Assembly (NCBI GenBank): GCA_938036835.1
Contig: CALHWB010000055.1
Span: forward strand, 1-64,000
Source of the DNA: an uncultured Propionibacterium sp.
GTDB taxonomy: Bacteria > Actinomycetota > Actinomycetes > Propionibacteriales > Propionibacteriaceae
Length of the DNA stretch: 64,000 bases
Direction: 5' to 3'
The notes under the pieces are model-generated. The model was not told the origin of the DNA. It saw only the letters and a list, made by a program, of their open reading frames with translations, and ran no database searches. Below are positions 20,163 to 28,121 of this stretch, piece by piece (the stretch's first letter is position 1; every line of letters starts with the position of its first letter). A program made the position numbers and the translations under genes.

Positions 20163-20480
20163 ATGGGACCCATCGGTTGGCCCGAACTGTTGCTGCTATT
20201 GGTGGCGGTGGTGCTGATTTTCGGTACTACCCGGATCGCCGGCCTCGGCAAGGCCTCCGGCCGGGCAATTCGCGAGTTCAAGGAGGAAACCAGAGGACTC
20301 AACGCGAACAAGCAGGCCGATACCGCTCAGGACCCACGGCAGATCGACACCGGCCAGCAGGCCCCGTCTTCCCAGACCCAGCCGGCCACCCAGTCCTACC
20401 AGCAACTGCCGAATGAGCAACAGTCCGCCCAGGAGGTCTACGAAGCCGAAGCGGTGGACCCGGACGATTCCACCCACTGA
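20163..20480 (+). CDS. tatA: Sec-independent translocase protein TatA
   Basis: 105 residues. One N-terminal membrane helix (about 7-20), the FG hinge (F20-G21), then an amphipathic helix (KASGRAIREFKEE). The C-terminal 60 residues are Gln/Pro-rich and probably disordered. TatA forms the twin-arginine pore with TatC, encoded 9 bases downstream. AGGAGG (about 20151) supports the ATG. Confidence 0.95.
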   Translation: MGPIGWPELLLLLVAVVLIFGTTRIAGLGKASGRAIREFKEETRGLNANKQADTAQDPRQIDTGQQAPSSQTQPATQSYQQLPNEQQSAQEVYEAEAVDPDDSTH

Positions 20481-20489
20481 GCCGATGCG

Positions 20490-21392
20490 ATGAGCACACC
20501 GAGCGTCAACACGAAACCCCGGGGTCGTTTCGCCTGGCTGCGGCCGCCGCAGTTTGACGAGAACGGGGCGATGAGCATCTGGGACCATCTGCGAGAGATC
20601 CGCTATCGCTTGGTGGTTTCGGCTTTGGCGGTGCTGGTGTTGTTTATCGTGGCGTTCATCTGGTACGTGCCGTTGGTCGAGCTGATCCTGCGGCCCTACC
20701 AGATCGCGGCCCAGACCGTGCAGGCTCACAACCCCGATGCCCAGATCCAGGTGGTCAACTCCGGGGTTGCCGCCCCGATGATGCTGGCGCTGAAGGCTTC
20801 CGGGTTGGCCGCGGTGATCGCCGCCTGCCCGGTTTGGCTGTATCAACTTTGGGCATTCATCGTCCCCGGACTGCTGTCCAGGGAGAAGCGGGTGGCACGG
20901 CTGTTCCTGTTATCTGCCATCCCGCTATTCCTCTCAGGTGTCACGGTTGGCTACTTGATCCTGCCGCGGGCCTTCGAGTTCATGCTCGGCTTCACCGTGG
21001 ATGAGGCCGGAGTGGCTAACCTTCAGGATCTCAATGACTTCCTGTCCCTGGAGATGCGGATGCTGCTGATCTTCGGGTTGAGTTTCCTCCTGCCGGTGGT
21101 CCTGGTGATGCTGAACATGCTGGGCATCCTGAGGGCCCATCAATTGAAGAAGGCGCGGGCGTTCGCCGTTTTCGGCTGCATGCTTTTCGGCGCGGTCGCC
21201 ACTCCATCCGGTGACCCCTTCTCGATGCTGGCGCTGGCCTTGCCCATGGTGGCCATGTACCTGCTCAGCGAGTTCATCTGTGCCCGTCGCGACAAGCGAA
21301 GGCTTAAGAGGCGTATCCACACCGGCGAGATCACCCCCGAGGAAGCCGAGCGGGAGTTCTACGGCAGGCCGTTCGACGACGATGCCAGGTGA
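20490..21392 (+). CDS. tatC: Sec-independent translocase protein TatC
   Basis: 300 residues with six predicted membrane segments. The N-terminal cytoplasmic motif WDHLREIRYRL holds the conserved Glu that recognises twin-arginine signals. The C-terminus is charged. It overlaps tgt by 11 bases. No tatB is present, as is usual when TatA is bifunctional or tatB lies elsewhere. Confidence 0.95.
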   Translation: MSTPSVNTKPRGRFAWLRPPQFDENGAMSIWDHLREIRYRLVVSALAVLVLFIVAFIWYVPLVELILRPYQIAAQTVQAHNPDAQIQVVNSGVAAPMMLALKASGLAAVIAACPVWLYQLWAFIVPGLLSREKRVARLFLLSAIPLFLSGVTVGYLILPRAFEFMLGFTVDEAGVANLQDLNDFLSLEMRMLLIFGLSFLLPVVLVMLNMLGILRAHQLKKARAFAVFGCMLFGAVATPSGDPFSMLALALPMVAMYLLSEFICARRDKRRLKRRIHTGEITPEEAEREFYGRPFDDDAR

Positions 21393-22626
21393 GCGGCAAC
21401 CTCCGGGGCCCGAGGACTTCGGCTTCCGGGTAGCACACGAGTTGCCTAACGGTTTGGGCCGGGCCGGGGTGATCCGCACTCCACATGGCGAGATCCACAC
21501 TCCGGCCTTCATCGTGGTGGGTACCAAGGCTACCGTCAAAGCCGTGCTGCCCGAGCAGATCGCCGAGTTGGGTGCCCAGGCGGTGCTGGCCAACGCCTTT
21601 CACCTGTATCTGCAGCCCGGCAGCGAGATCGTGGCCGCGGCCGGCGGGCTGGGTGCCTTTATGAACTGGTGTGGGCCGACCTTCACCGACTCGGGCGGCT
21701 TCCAGGTGATGAGTCTGGGGGCCGGATTCAAGAAGGTGCTGGCGATGGATGTCACCGGGCTGCAAAACGACGGCGTGATCGCTGCCGGCCGTCAGCGGCA
21801 AGCCCACGTCGACGACGATGGTGTGACTTTTGTTTCCCCGCTGAACGGCGCCCGGCATCGGTTCACCCCGGAGGTCAGTATGCGCGTCCAACACGACCTG
21901 GGCGCCGACATCATGTTCGCTTTTGACGAGCTGACAACGCTGTTAAATACCAGGCAATACCAGGTCGCTGCCGTGGCGCGTACCCAGGCCTGGGCGGAAC
22001 GCTGCCTGCTCGCCCATCGAGAGTTCACCGTCCGGTGGCCCCATCGTCCCTATCAGGCATTGTTCGGGGTGGTCCAGGGCGCGCAATACGAGGATCTGCG
22101 CCGGCAAGCATGCCGCGGACTGGCGGCCACCGAAATCGCCGGGCAGCATTTCGACGGCTACGGAATCGGCGGTGCGCTGGAGAAACACCGGCTCGGCGAG
22201 ATAGTCGGTTGGTGCGCTCAGGAACTGCCGGCCGACCGGCCCCGGCATCTGCTCGGGATCAGCGAACCCGATGACCTGTTTGCCGCGGTAGCCGCTGGCG
22301 CCGATACCTTCGACTGCGTCAACCCGAGCCGGGTGGCTCGGAACACCGCCATCTACACCGCCACCGGACGCTACAACGTTGGCACCGCGGCCAATCGGCG
22401 GGCCTTCGTTCCGCTGGAGGAAGGCTGTGACTGCTATACCTGCACCCACTACACCAGGGCCTATCTGCATCACCTGTTCAAGGCCCGGGAGATGGTGGCT
22501 GCCACACTGGCCACCATTCACAACGAGCGGTTCACGGTGCGATTGGTGGACCGGATCCGGCATGCTCTGATAGCCGGAGATTTCGATGCCTGCCGCACCG
22601 AGACCCTCGGTCGCTTCTATGGCTGA
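21382..22626 (+). CDS. tgt: tRNA-guanine transglycosylase
   Basis: 414 residues. DSGGFQ near 110 is the substrate-binding motif, DCVNPSRVARN near 312 carries the nucleophilic Asp, and the zinc site is C-D-C-x2-C with a later His (about 350-375). It swaps guanine 34 for preQ1 in GUN tRNAs. About 20 extra residues (near 122-145, GLQNDGVIAAGRQR) are inserted after the DSGGF segment compared with E. coli Tgt. ATG 21382 overlaps tatC, and an earlier ATG at 21211 lies deep in tatC. Confidence 0.93.
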   Translation: MPGERQPPGPEDFGFRVAHELPNGLGRAGVIRTPHGEIHTPAFIVVGTKATVKAVLPEQIAELGAQAVLANAFHLYLQPGSEIVAAAGGLGAFMNWCGPTFTDSGGFQVMSLGAGFKKVLAMDVTGLQNDGVIAAGRQRQAHVDDDGVTFVSPLNGARHRFTPEVSMRVQHDLGADIMFAFDELTTLLNTRQYQVAAVARTQAWAERCLLAHREFTVRWPHRPYQALFGVVQGAQYEDLRRQACRGLAATEIAGQHFDGYGIGGALEKHRLGEIVGWCAQELPADRPRHLLGISEPDDLFAAVAAGADTFDCVNPSRVARNTAIYTATGRYNVGTAANRRAFVPLEEGCDCYTCTHYTRAYLHHLFKAREMVAATLATIHNERFTVRLVDRIRHALIAGDFDACRTETLGRFYG

Positions 22627-22642
22627 CCTAAGCAGATGCTGG

Positions 22643-22648
22643 CACAAT
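22643..22648 (+). promoter_or_regulatory. Leaderless-type -10 of hemH
   Basis: CACAAT, 6 bases before the GTG at 22655 and 16 bases after the tgt stop. Confidence 0.6.
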
Positions 22649-22654
22649 AGCCGG

Positions 22655-23650
22655 GTGTCAGATGCTGATCTTGCCGGCCGCGATGTGGTGCTGTTGTTGA
22701 ATGTCGGTTCGCCTGCCCAGCCCACCGAGGCTGCCGTGGCCAGCTACCTACGCGATTTCCTCGGCGATGAGCTGGTGGTCAGCGGGATGCCCGGCTGGTT
22801 TCGCGGCTGGCTGGTGAACCGGGTCATCGTACCCAGACGCACGGAACTGGCCACCAACAAGTACCGCTACCTGTGGCATGTCTGCGGGCAGAACCCGCTG
22901 CTCGCGAACTGCACCGGGCTCGCTCGGGCGCTTGCCGAGCGGTTGCAGCGCCCAGTGCTGCCGGCGATGCGCTATGGCAGCCCTGGGGCGGGCGAACTAC
23001 CTGGTTCGCTGTCCCACGCCAATTCCATCACCCTGCTGCCGTTGTTTGCGCATCATACCTACTCAAGTCGCGAAACGGCCCTGCGCCACTATCGGGCACG
23101 GCTCACCTGGCGGTATCCCGGACCGCAGCTGCGGGTATTGCGTCCGTACTATAATCAGCCGGCCTTCATCACGGCACTGGCCGGTCAGGCCCGGGCAGCG
23201 CTGGACGATGAGACCCTACTGGTCGTGTCCTTCCATTCGATCCCGAACACTCACCAACGGCGTGGCCGGCGAGCCGGATTCGACTATGTGGATCAATGCC
23301 GTAGTACCGCGAAACTGCTGACCGCCGAGCTGGGGCGGGATGACACGAACACGGTGGTTACCTTTCAATCCGCAATGGGACGAGATTGGGTGGGTCCGCT
23401 GATCGAGGACGAGGTCGCCGGCTGGCCACGGCGGGGCTGGCGGCGGGTTGCGGTGCTCAACCCCGGGTTTGCGGTCGATTGTCTGGAAACCGTCTATGAC
23501 ATCGGCTGCCGGCTGCGCGAGTACTTTATGGCAGCCGGCGGTGTGGAACTGGTACGGATCGACTGCCTGAATACCTCCCGGGCCGCGATCGACCTATTCA
23601 CCCAGTTGCTGGATACCGATCTGGTCGGCCCGGTGGCAGGTAGGGGCTGA
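22655..23650 (+). CDS. hemH: Ferrochelatase (coproporphyrin-type likely)
   Basis: 331 residues. SFHSIPNTHQRRG near 190 contains the metal-ligand His, and PGFAVDCLETVYDI near 270 contains the conserved Glu. N-terminal LLLNVGSPAQPTEAAV is typical. It inserts Fe2+ into a porphyrin; in actinobacteria the substrate is usually coproporphyrin III (CpfC), an expectation from lineage. GTG 22655 is chosen over the in-frame ATG at 22586 because the latter lies inside tgt and CACAAT precedes the GTG. No other haem gene is near. Confidence 0.9.
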   Translation: MSDADLAGRDVVLLLNVGSPAQPTEAAVASYLRDFLGDELVVSGMPGWFRGWLVNRVIVPRRTELATNKYRYLWHVCGQNPLLANCTGLARALAERLQRPVLPAMRYGSPGAGELPGSLSHANSITLLPLFAHHTYSSRETALRHYRARLTWRYPGPQLRVLRPYYNQPAFITALAGQARAALDDETLLVVSFHSIPNTHQRRGRRAGFDYVDQCRSTAKLLTAELGRDDTNTVVTFQSAMGRDWVGPLIEDEVAGWPRRGWRRVAVLNPGFAVDCLETVYDIGCRLREYFMAAGGVELVRIDCLNTSRAAIDLFTQLLDTDLVGPVAGRG

Positions 23651-23700
23651 TCGGGCGGTGTACGCACGTGTCGTCTGCTGCTTCGCCCCCGGTCCACGTT

Positions 23701-23706
23701 GATAGT
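23701..23706 (+). promoter_or_regulatory. Probable -10 of the DUF5709 gene
   Basis: GATAGT, 14 bases before the ATG at 23721. It predicts a very short leader with an AGGA sequence. Confidence 0.4.
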
Positions 23707-23720
23707 GGCAGGATCAAGCT

Positions 23721-24191
23721 ATGAGTGAGCCTATTGATGATTTCGAAGCCGGAGTTGATGCCTCGGAGCAGCTTGACCAGCTCAGCCAATCCGACTCGCT
23801 CATCGACCGCGGTGTCGACGATGCACTCGATGAGGGATATACCCCGCCCGACCATTGGTCGCCGGCTCAGGGGTTTGGCAATACCGCCGTCGAGATGCGC
23901 CGGGGAGAGACCATCGAGCAGCGCGTCGCGCAGGAGCTGCCCGAGACCGACCCGAACCGGCTGCAGGGGCCCTGGAATCCCACCCGGGAATCGCGAGAGG
24001 TGGGCAGCGTCCGGGCCGGCCGGCTGGTGGCCACCGATTCGGGCAAGACCACCGACACCGAGGCGGTGGCCAACGATGTCGGTATCGATGGTGCCGCCGC
24101 GAGCGCCGAGGAAGCGGCCATGCACATCATCGACGAGAACGACCTGAGTCGTCCCGGCGCCGACGATGGGGATGAACTCGACGAGCAATGA
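23721..24191 (+). CDS. DUF5709 family acidic protein
   Basis: 156 residues, strongly acidic. It matches the actinobacterial DUF5709 layout: an LDQL(S/D)xSDSLIDRGVDDALDEG-like opening (17-38), ETIEQRVAQELPE near 75, RAGRLVATD near 99 and NDVGIDGAAASAEEAAMHI near 117. No enzymatic motif or membrane segment. Function unknown in all members I know of. It stands alone between hemH and phoH. Confidence 0.85.
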   Translation: MSEPIDDFEAGVDASEQLDQLSQSDSLIDRGVDDALDEGYTPPDHWSPAQGFGNTAVEMRRGETIEQRVAQELPETDPNRLQGPWNPTRESREVGSVRAGRLVATDSGKTTDTEAVANDVGIDGAAASAEEAAMHIIDENDLSRPGADDGDELDEQ

Positions 24192-24196
24192 GCCGG

Positions 24197-24202
24197 TAGA
24201 CT
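24197..24202 (+). promoter_or_regulatory. Probable -10 of phoH
   Basis: TAGACT, about 29 bases upstream of a GAAAGGA Shine-Dalgarno-like site (24219-24225) that points to a CTG codon at 24231. Confidence 0.45.
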
Positions 24203-24230
24203 CGGTCTGGATTGCAACGAAAGGAATGCC

Positions 24231-25286
24231 CTGACAACCAGCCAGCCATCGTCCAGCCCGGAACCGGACGAGACCACCACGCTCACCCGGTTGCCGGGCA
24301 ACCGCCTGGTGGTGGTGCCGGCATCCTTGAATATGGTCAGGTTGCTCGGCCCACAGGACGAGTTCTTGCGCATTCTGGAACGCGAGCTTGCCGCCGACAT
24401 ATTCGTCCGCGGCAACGAGGTCACCCTGCGCGGAAGCTCCGGGGAAGTGGCCCAGGCTGCCGAGGTATTGACCGAGCTGATCACCATTCTGCGCACCGGG
24501 CAGGGGCTGACCGGCGAAACGGTGGAACGCGTGATCGGCATGACGCTGACTGCCGATGAGACCAGCGCAGCCGAGGTGCTCACCCAGGACATCCTGTCCA
24601 GCCGGGGCCGGACCATCCGGCCGAAGACCCTGAATCAGAAACGCTATGTGGACGCGATCGATTCGCACACCATCACCTTCGGTATCGGGCCGGCCGGCAC
24701 GGGAAAGACCTACCTGGCGATGGCCAAGGCGGTGCAGGCTCTCCAGGCCAAGCAGGTCAACCGGATCATCCTGACGCGACCGGCGATCGAGGCGGGGGAG
24801 CGCCTGGGGTTTCTGCCCGGTACCCTAAACGACAAAATCGATCCCTATCTGCGACCGCTCTACGATGCCCTGCATGACATGCTGGACGCCACCTCGGTGC
24901 CGAAACTGCTGACCGGTGGGGTCATCGAGGTGGCGCCGTTGGCATATATGCGTGGCCGGACGCTCAACGATGCATTCATCGTGCTGGATGAGGCCCAGAA
25001 CACCTCGATGGAACAGATGAAGATGTTTCTGACCCGGTTGGGGTTCGGCTCCCGGATCGTGGTGACCGGTGACATCACCCAGATCGATCTGCCCGGCGGG
25101 GTGCATAGTGGATTGCGTGCGGTCGCCGAGATCCTAGCCGGTGTGGACGACATCGCCTTCTGCCAACTGACCAGCCGCGACGTGGTGCGCCATAAACTGG
25201 TTGGCCGGATAGTGGCTGCCTATGATCGCTATGACGCAACCCTGGCCGAGGTGCTCGTGCCGGGACGGGGCCGGGGGGCCAAATGA
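24231..25286 (+). CDS. phoH: PhoH family ATPase, possible CTG start
   Basis: 351 residues from CTG 24231, or 331 from TTG 24291. Walker A GPAGTGKT lies near 155, Walker B VLDEAQNT near 255, and the N-terminus has a KH-like fold. Proteins of this family are ATPases linked to RNA metabolism and encoded next to ybeY. No in-frame ATG or GTG exists before the conserved LPGNRLVVVPASLN. CTG 24231 has a good GAAAGGA site 5-6 bases upstream, whereas TTG 24291 has none, so the CTG start is favoured but unproven. It overlaps ybeY by ATGA. Confidence 0.88.
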   Translation: MTTSQPSSSPEPDETTTLTRLPGNRLVVVPASLNMVRLLGPQDEFLRILERELAADIFVRGNEVTLRGSSGEVAQAAEVLTELITILRTGQGLTGETVERVIGMTLTADETSAAEVLTQDILSSRGRTIRPKTLNQKRYVDAIDSHTITFGIGPAGTGKTYLAMAKAVQALQAKQVNRIILTRPAIEAGERLGFLPGTLNDKIDPYLRPLYDALHDMLDATSVPKLLTGGVIEVAPLAYMRGRTLNDAFIVLDEAQNTSMEQMKMFLTRLGFGSRIVVTGDITQIDLPGGVHSGLRAVAEILAGVDDIAFCQLTSRDVVRHKLVGRIVAAYDRYDATLAEVLVPGRGRGAK

Positions 25287-25741
25287 TCGATCTGAACAAC
25301 GAATCGGGTGTCGAGGTCGATGAGCTGGGCCTGATCCAGCTGGCGGAGTACGCGTTATCTGGATTGCGTATCCATCCGCAGGCGGAACTATCTATTCTGC
25401 TGGTCGATGAGGCGACCATGACCGATTATCACCGGCGCTTCATGGATCTACCGGGACCCACCGACGTGCTGAGCTTCCCCATGGATGAGTTGCGTACCCC
25501 GGAGCCAGGCCAGGAACCGCCCCGGGGCATGCTGGGCGATATCGTCATCTGCCCGCAGTTCACCTCCGCTCAGGCTCCGGAGAACGGCCGGGAGCCGGAC
25601 GAGGAACTGGAATACCTGCTGATTCATGGGTTGCTGCATCTATTGGGCCATGACCATGCCGAGCCGGCAGAACGAGCGGTCATGTTCGGACTCAATGATC
25701 GACTGGTCGCCGACTGGCGCCGCAGCAGGGCGCGCAAGTGA
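25283..25741 (+). CDS. ybeY: Endoribonuclease YbeY
   Basis: 152 residues. The zinc motif HGLLHLLGHDH lies near residues 114-124 with the third His, and VLSFPMDE near 66 is conserved. It matures the 16S 3' end and acts in ribosome quality control. It overlaps phoH (ATGA) and the next gene (GTGA), as in the standard phoH-ybeY-CNNM-era cluster. Confidence 0.95.
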   Translation: MIDLNNESGVEVDELGLIQLAEYALSGLRIHPQAELSILLVDEATMTDYHRRFMDLPGPTDVLSFPMDELRTPEPGQEPPRGMLGDIVICPQFTSAQAPENGREPDEELEYLLIHGLLHLLGHDHAEPAERAVMFGLNDRLVADWRRSRARK

Positions 25742-27018
25742 CTGGCAGCGTTTGGGCGATGGTGGCGCTTGCGCTGCTCACTGCGGTATTGGCCGGGTTG
25801 CTGGCCACCGTGGAAACCGCCTTACTGGCGGTCTCGCCGGCCCGTGCCGGACGACTGGTCGCCGAGGGCACCCGCGGGGCTGCCGCGGTGCGGGAGATCG
25901 CCGAGGATCCGGCCCCGGAAATCACCACCACCGCCTTCTTGCGTACCCTATTCGAGGTGACGGCCATCGTGCTGGGCTGTCTGGCGGTGGTAGAGAGCTT
26001 CAGCGGGCTGGGTATCCGGCTGAGCCTGTCGATCTCGGCGCTGGTATCGCTTTCGTTCGTTTTGTGGGGGGTGGCTCCTCGAACCCTGGGTCGCCAGCAT
26101 GCCGAACGGGTGGCCTGCGCGGCGGCCCGCGCCATCTCGATCTTGTCCATGCTCCTTTGGCCGATCTCCCAATTGCTGATCCTGATCGGCAACGCCCTGA
26201 CCCCGGGGCATGGCTATGCCGATGGCCCGTTCAGCCCGGAGGCGAGCAAGATCGCCGAGGCCAGCGAGGGCGAGCGCGAGATGATCAACTCGGTTTTCGA
26301 ATTGGGCGACACGCTGGTGCGCGAGGTGATGGTGCCCCGTACCGATATCGTCTTCCTAGAACGCGATAAGACGCTGCGGCAGGGCCTATCGCTCGCATTA
26401 CGGTCGGGATTCAGCCGTATCCCGGTGATCGGGGAGAATCTGGACGATGTGCTTGGGGTGCTCTACCTCAAGGATGCGATGCGCCGGGTCTACGACAACC
26501 CGGATGCCGAGAAACGCGAAACGGTGGAATCGATGATGCGACCGGCCTCCTTCGTCCCTGATTCCAAACCGGTGGATGACTTGATGCGCGAGATGCAGAT
26601 GTCGCGGCACCACATGGTCATCGTGATCGATGAGTTTGGTGGCACCGCCGGCCTGGCGACCATCGAGGACGTGGTGGAAGAGATCGTAGGCGAGATCACC
26701 GACGAGTACGATGCCGAACCGGACCTTGCCGAGCAGATCGATGAATCCGGTTGGCGGGTTTCCGCGCGCATGCCGGTGGATGACATGGGCGATCTGTTTG
26801 GTTTAGATCTGGACGATGAGGAGGTAGACACGGTGGGCGGGCTACTGGCCAAGGAACTCAACATGGTGCCGATCCAGGGCTCCCGGGTGCGTTGGCGGGG
26901 ATTGGAGATAACGGCTGAAACCATGACCAGTCGCCGTCACCAGGTCAACACCGTGCTGGTTCGTCGACTCGGCACCGGCGAACCGGCCGGATTCCGGGCG
27001 GGCGTCGAGAATGGGTGA
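25738..27018 (+). CDS. CNNM/CorC family transporter with CBS domains
   Basis: 426 residues. An N-terminal CNNM membrane domain has about four hydrophobic segments (1-165), a CBS pair spans about 200-325 (VMVPRTDIVFL, ALRSGFSRIPVIGE, HHMVIVIDEFGGTAGLATIEDVVEEIVGEI), and a CorC_HlyC domain lies near 345-420. Relatives export Mg2+ or other divalent ions. Older names are haemolysin or CorC. GTG overlaps the ybeY stop, and the 3' end overlaps era by 8 bases. Confidence 0.9.
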   Translation: MTGSVWAMVALALLTAVLAGLLATVETALLAVSPARAGRLVAEGTRGAAAVREIAEDPAPEITTTAFLRTLFEVTAIVLGCLAVVESFSGLGIRLSLSISALVSLSFVLWGVAPRTLGRQHAERVACAAARAISILSMLLWPISQLLILIGNALTPGHGYADGPFSPEASKIAEASEGEREMINSVFELGDTLVREVMVPRTDIVFLERDKTLRQGLSLALRSGFSRIPVIGENLDDVLGVLYLKDAMRRVYDNPDAEKRETVESMMRPASFVPDSKPVDDLMREMQMSRHHMVIVIDEFGGTAGLATIEDVVEEIVGEITDEYDAEPDLAEQIDESGWRVSARMPVDDMGDLFGLDLDDEEVDTVGGLLAKELNMVPIQGSRVRWRGLEITAETMTSRRHQVNTVLVRRLGTGEPAGFRAGVENG

Positions 27019-27961
27019 CACGCCATCGGCAGACCACGATGGCCCGCAGTTTAGGTCCGGTTTCGCCTGTCTCGTGGGGCGTCCCAATGCTGGCAAGTCG
27101 ACCTTGACCAATGCCCTGGTGGGCACCAAGGTGGCCATCACCAGCAGCAAACCCCAGACCACCCGGCACGCAGTGCGTGGCATCGTCTCCCGGCCGGACG
27201 CGCAGTTGGTGTTGATCGACACCCCCGGGTTGAGCAAGCCGCGTTCGCTGCTACAGGAACGGCTGAACGATCTGGTGCACACTACCTGGGCCGAGGTCGA
27301 TGTGATCGCGGTGTGTTTTCCCGCGAACCAGCATGTCGGCCCGGGCGATGAGTACCTGGCGCGCGAGATCGCTCACCTGCCCGCTCGACCCCGGCCGGTG
27401 GCCATCGTCACCAAGACCGACCTGGTCGGCCCCGAACGGTTGGCCCATCAGCTGCTGGCGGTGGCGGCCCTGGGGGATCGGGTGGGTATCGACTGGGAGC
27501 ATCTGGTGCCCTGCTCTGCGCTGGACGGCAGCCAGCTAACCGAGGTCGCCGATGTGCTGATCGCCATGCTCGCACCCGGGCCGGTTTGGTACCCGGACGG
27601 TGAATTGACCGATGAACCTTCCGAGACCCTGGTTGCCGAGCTGATCCGGGAGGCGGCGCTGGCGGACGTCCGCGACGAACTGCCGCATTCGATCGCCGTG
27701 GAGATCGATGAGATGCGGTTGCGTCCCGGTAGGGCGCCGGATCGGCCACTGCTGGACATCTTTGCATCCATGGTGGTCGAACGCGAATCACAGAAACCGA
27801 TCCTGATCGGCCGCAGGGCCGAGCGGATTAAGCAGGTGGGTATCGCGGCTCGCCGCCAGATCGAGGCGCTGCTAGGCACCCCGGTGCACCTGGATCTGAA
27901 GGTCAGGGTGCTCAAGCAGTGGCAGCGGGACCCCAAGCACCTGAATCGGCTTGGCTTCTGA
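27011..27961 (+). CDS. era: GTPase Era
   Basis: 316 residues. G1 GRPNAGKST lies near 23, G3 DTPG near 71, G4 TKTD near 137, G5 SAL near 168, and a C-terminal KH domain near 215-300 (ERESQKPILIGRRAERIKQVGIAARRQIEALL). It binds the 16S 3' end and assists 30S assembly, so it is functionally linked to ybeY upstream. ATG overlaps the CNNM gene by 8 bases. Confidence 0.96.
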   Translation: MGDTPSADHDGPQFRSGFACLVGRPNAGKSTLTNALVGTKVAITSSKPQTTRHAVRGIVSRPDAQLVLIDTPGLSKPRSLLQERLNDLVHTTWAEVDVIAVCFPANQHVGPGDEYLAREIAHLPARPRPVAIVTKTDLVGPERLAHQLLAVAALGDRVGIDWEHLVPCSALDGSQLTEVADVLIAMLAPGPVWYPDGELTDEPSETLVAELIREAALADVRDELPHSIAVEIDEMRLRPGRAPDRPLLDIFASMVVERESQKPILIGRRAERIKQVGIAARRQIEALLGTPVHLDLKVRVLKQWQRDPKHLNRLGF

Positions 27962-28121
27962 CCGGGCTCAGCCGGCCGGCCGCCCCGGCGAGTCGGCTAG
28001 TGGGCACCCGATCGTTCGGAGGCGACGGTTGGGCGCAGATCGGCAATTGGCAGGTGTGCAGGTCTTGTGGGCACGATCCCGCAGCATGGGTGGGGTAGGC
28101 GCGGCCGCCCGGGCAGGACGA

